Shown here piece after piece: positions 5,788-6,513 of a stretch of 6,513 nucleotides of DNA. Location of the stretch: positions 1-6,513 of the forward strand of contig CBDUBS010000207.1 of NCBI GenBank assembly GCA_965365445.1, written 5' to 3'. The notes beneath the pieces were generated by a model. It was not told the origin of the DNA. It ran no database searches and saw nothing but the letters and a program-made list of their open reading frames with translations. Positions within the stretch are counted from its first letter, which is position 1. Every line of letters starts with the position of its first letter. This stretch comes from CBDUBS01 sp965365445 (GTDB lineage: Bacteria; Bacteroidota; Rhodothermia; Rhodothermales; DASSAV01). Position numbers and translations under genes: made by a program.

Positions 5788-5838
5788 GAACGGGAGCTTA
5801 ACGGCATAAGCCGGGTTGGATGCCGGGATGCCCCGTTC
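5788..5838 (+). promoter_or_regulatory. nested inverted repeats in the leader of the ZIP gene
   Basis: GAACGGG (5788-5794) is exactly complementary to CCCGTTC (5832-5838). Between them, CGGC-ATAA-GCCG (5802-5813) can form a small hairpin. Alternatively GGCAT (5803-5807) can pair with ATGCC at either 5820-5824 or 5828-5832, because GGATGCC is repeated at 5818 and 5826. The mutually exclusive pairings ahead of a metal transporter suggest a structured, possibly regulatory leader, or a weak terminator for nupC. There is no T-tract, and no known riboswitch class was recognised. Confidence 0.35.
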
Positions 5839-5855
5839 ACCTGTCCCCTTCTCCC

Positions 5856-6513
5856 ATGCCTACGTGGTTTCTCGACCTCGATCCCGTCATGCAGGCCCTG
5901 CTGGCGGGGCTGTTTACATGGGGCGTGACGGCCCTGGGCGCCTCGCTCGTGTTTTTCACCGTGCGGGTGTGGCGCAAGTTCGTGGACGGGATGATGGGTT
6001 TCGCCGCCGGGGTGATGATTGCGGCGAGCTTCTGGTCGCTGCTGGTGCCCTCCATCGAGATGGCGGAAGCGCAGGGGATTCCCGCCTGGCTGCCCGCTTC
6101 GGTGGGGTTCCTGCTCGGGGGGGTGTTCCTCCGGCTATCCGACTTCTACCTGCCGCACCTGCACCCGGGTTTGCGCATATCGCAGGCCGAGGGGGTGCAA
6201 ACCACCTGGAAGCGGGCCACGCTGCTCGTGATGGCGATTACCTTGCATAACATCCCGGAGGGTCTGGCCGTGGGAGTGGCGTTCGGGGCGGCGGCCACGG
6301 AGTTCGGGGTTGCCGGCACGGCTACCGTGGCCGGAGCAATCGCGCTGGCTATCGGCATCGGGTTGCAGAACTTCCCCGAGGGGATTGCCGTGGCCCTGCC
6401 GCTGCGGGGCGAGGGCCTCTCCCGAGGGAAGAGCTTCTGGTACGGACAGCTCTCGGGCGTCGTCGAGCCGATTTCGGCGGTGGTAGGGGCGGCGGCGGTG
6501 CTGGCCGTACAGC
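5856..6513 (+). CDS. ZIP-family divalent metal (zinc/iron) transporter, 3' end cut by window
   Basis: 219 codons are visible, and homologues are usually ~250-300 residues, so a C-terminal part is missing. The ATG at 5856 puts the first membrane helix at about 11-34, as expected; an in-frame ATG at 5820 would add 12 unlikely residues. No Shine-Dalgarno site precedes 5856 (the leader is pyrimidine-rich). It imports divalent metal, typically Zn2+, across the inner membrane. Seen: helices at about 11-34, 43-66 and 80-93, a His-containing loop (LPHLHPG, ~99-105), then HNIPEG (131-136) and QNFPEG (171-176), the helix 4 and 5 metal-site motifs, and Glu204 in VVEP in a later helix. The spacing QxxxE to Glu204 (175 to 204) equals that in Bordetella BbZIP (E211 to E240). 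Asn172 replaces the Asp seen in BbZIP, as in GufA-like members. Metal preference is not determinable here. The spacing from nupC suggests a separate or loosely linked transcript. Confidence 0.9.
   Translation, partial: MPTWFLDLDPVMQALLAGLFTWGVTALGASLVFFTVRVWRKFVDGMMGFAAGVMIAASFWSLLVPSIEMAEAQGIPAWLPASVGFLLGGVFLRLSDFYLPHLHPGLRISQAEGVQTTWKRATLLVMAITLHNIPEGLAVGVAFGAAATEFGVAGTATVAGAIALAIGIGLQNFPEGIAVALPLRGEGLSRGKSFWYGQLSGVVEPISAVVGAAAVLAVQ

Noticed and set aside
4867..5928. 353-codon frame on the plus strand inside nupC and the ZIP leader
   Set aside because: It is His/Arg/Gly-rich shadow translation of a well-conserved transporter gene.
1..6513. CRISPR array, tRNA, rRNA, insertion sequence or defence system
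   Set aside because: No regularly spaced repeats, cloverleaf, terminal inverted repeats or transposase/nuclease motifs were seen on either strand.

Overview
The window is GC-rich, densely packed and read entirely on the + strand. It shows two different landscapes. Positions 2-4039 are the 3' (tail and lysis) end of a phage or prophage-like gene cluster. Positions 4448-6513 carry two ordinary membrane transporter genes: a concentrative nucleoside transporter (NupC/CNT family) and a ZIP-family metal transporter that runs off the right edge. The transporter sequences and the purine-poor leader of the ZIP gene resemble a GC-rich member of the Bacteroidota/Rhodothermota. That placement is a recollection of family style, not a measured result.

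Phage part, left to right: the 3' end of a beta-rich, propeller-like structural protein (2-928); a small two-helix membrane protein that looks like a holin (939 onward); a second small membrane protein with an Arg/Lys-rich tail (1135-1485); a tail-fibre or receptor-binding-like protein with two recognisable modules (1482-2282); a small charged helical protein (2279-2602); an Ala/Gly-rich low-complexity protein (2599-3177); a small beta-sandwich-like protein (3174-3491); and an endolysin of the GH108 type with a C-terminal peptidoglycan-binding domain (3488-4039). From 1482 on, every junction is the same 4-base ATGA overlap, six in a row, which implies translational coupling. The likely logic is holin plus endolysin for lysis, with tail-tip proteins encoded between them. 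No integrase, repressor, terminase, capsid gene or attachment site is visible here, so prophage status is inferred from gene content alone.

Between the endolysin and nupC (4040-4447) there is no convincing intact gene. The sixth ATGA overlap opens at 4036 into an Arg-rich open frame that looks like a shadow. Protein-like sequence is instead split over two other frames, and three single-base changes would rejoin it into one protein of about 110 residues. I read this as a decayed, or mis-sequenced, last gene of the phage operon. It merges in frame with the sequence upstream of the nupC start. A perfect 14-bp palindrome (4354-4367) and a weak -10-like element lie just before nupC.

Host part: NupC (4448-5770) retains the family's nucleobase- and ribose-binding motifs. 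The ZIP transporter (5856 to the edge) retains the two metal-site helix motifs and a third conserved Glu. The 85-base spacer between them contains nested inverted repeats and a tandem 7-mer that could form a structured leader. No tRNA, rRNA, CRISPR array or insertion sequence was seen.
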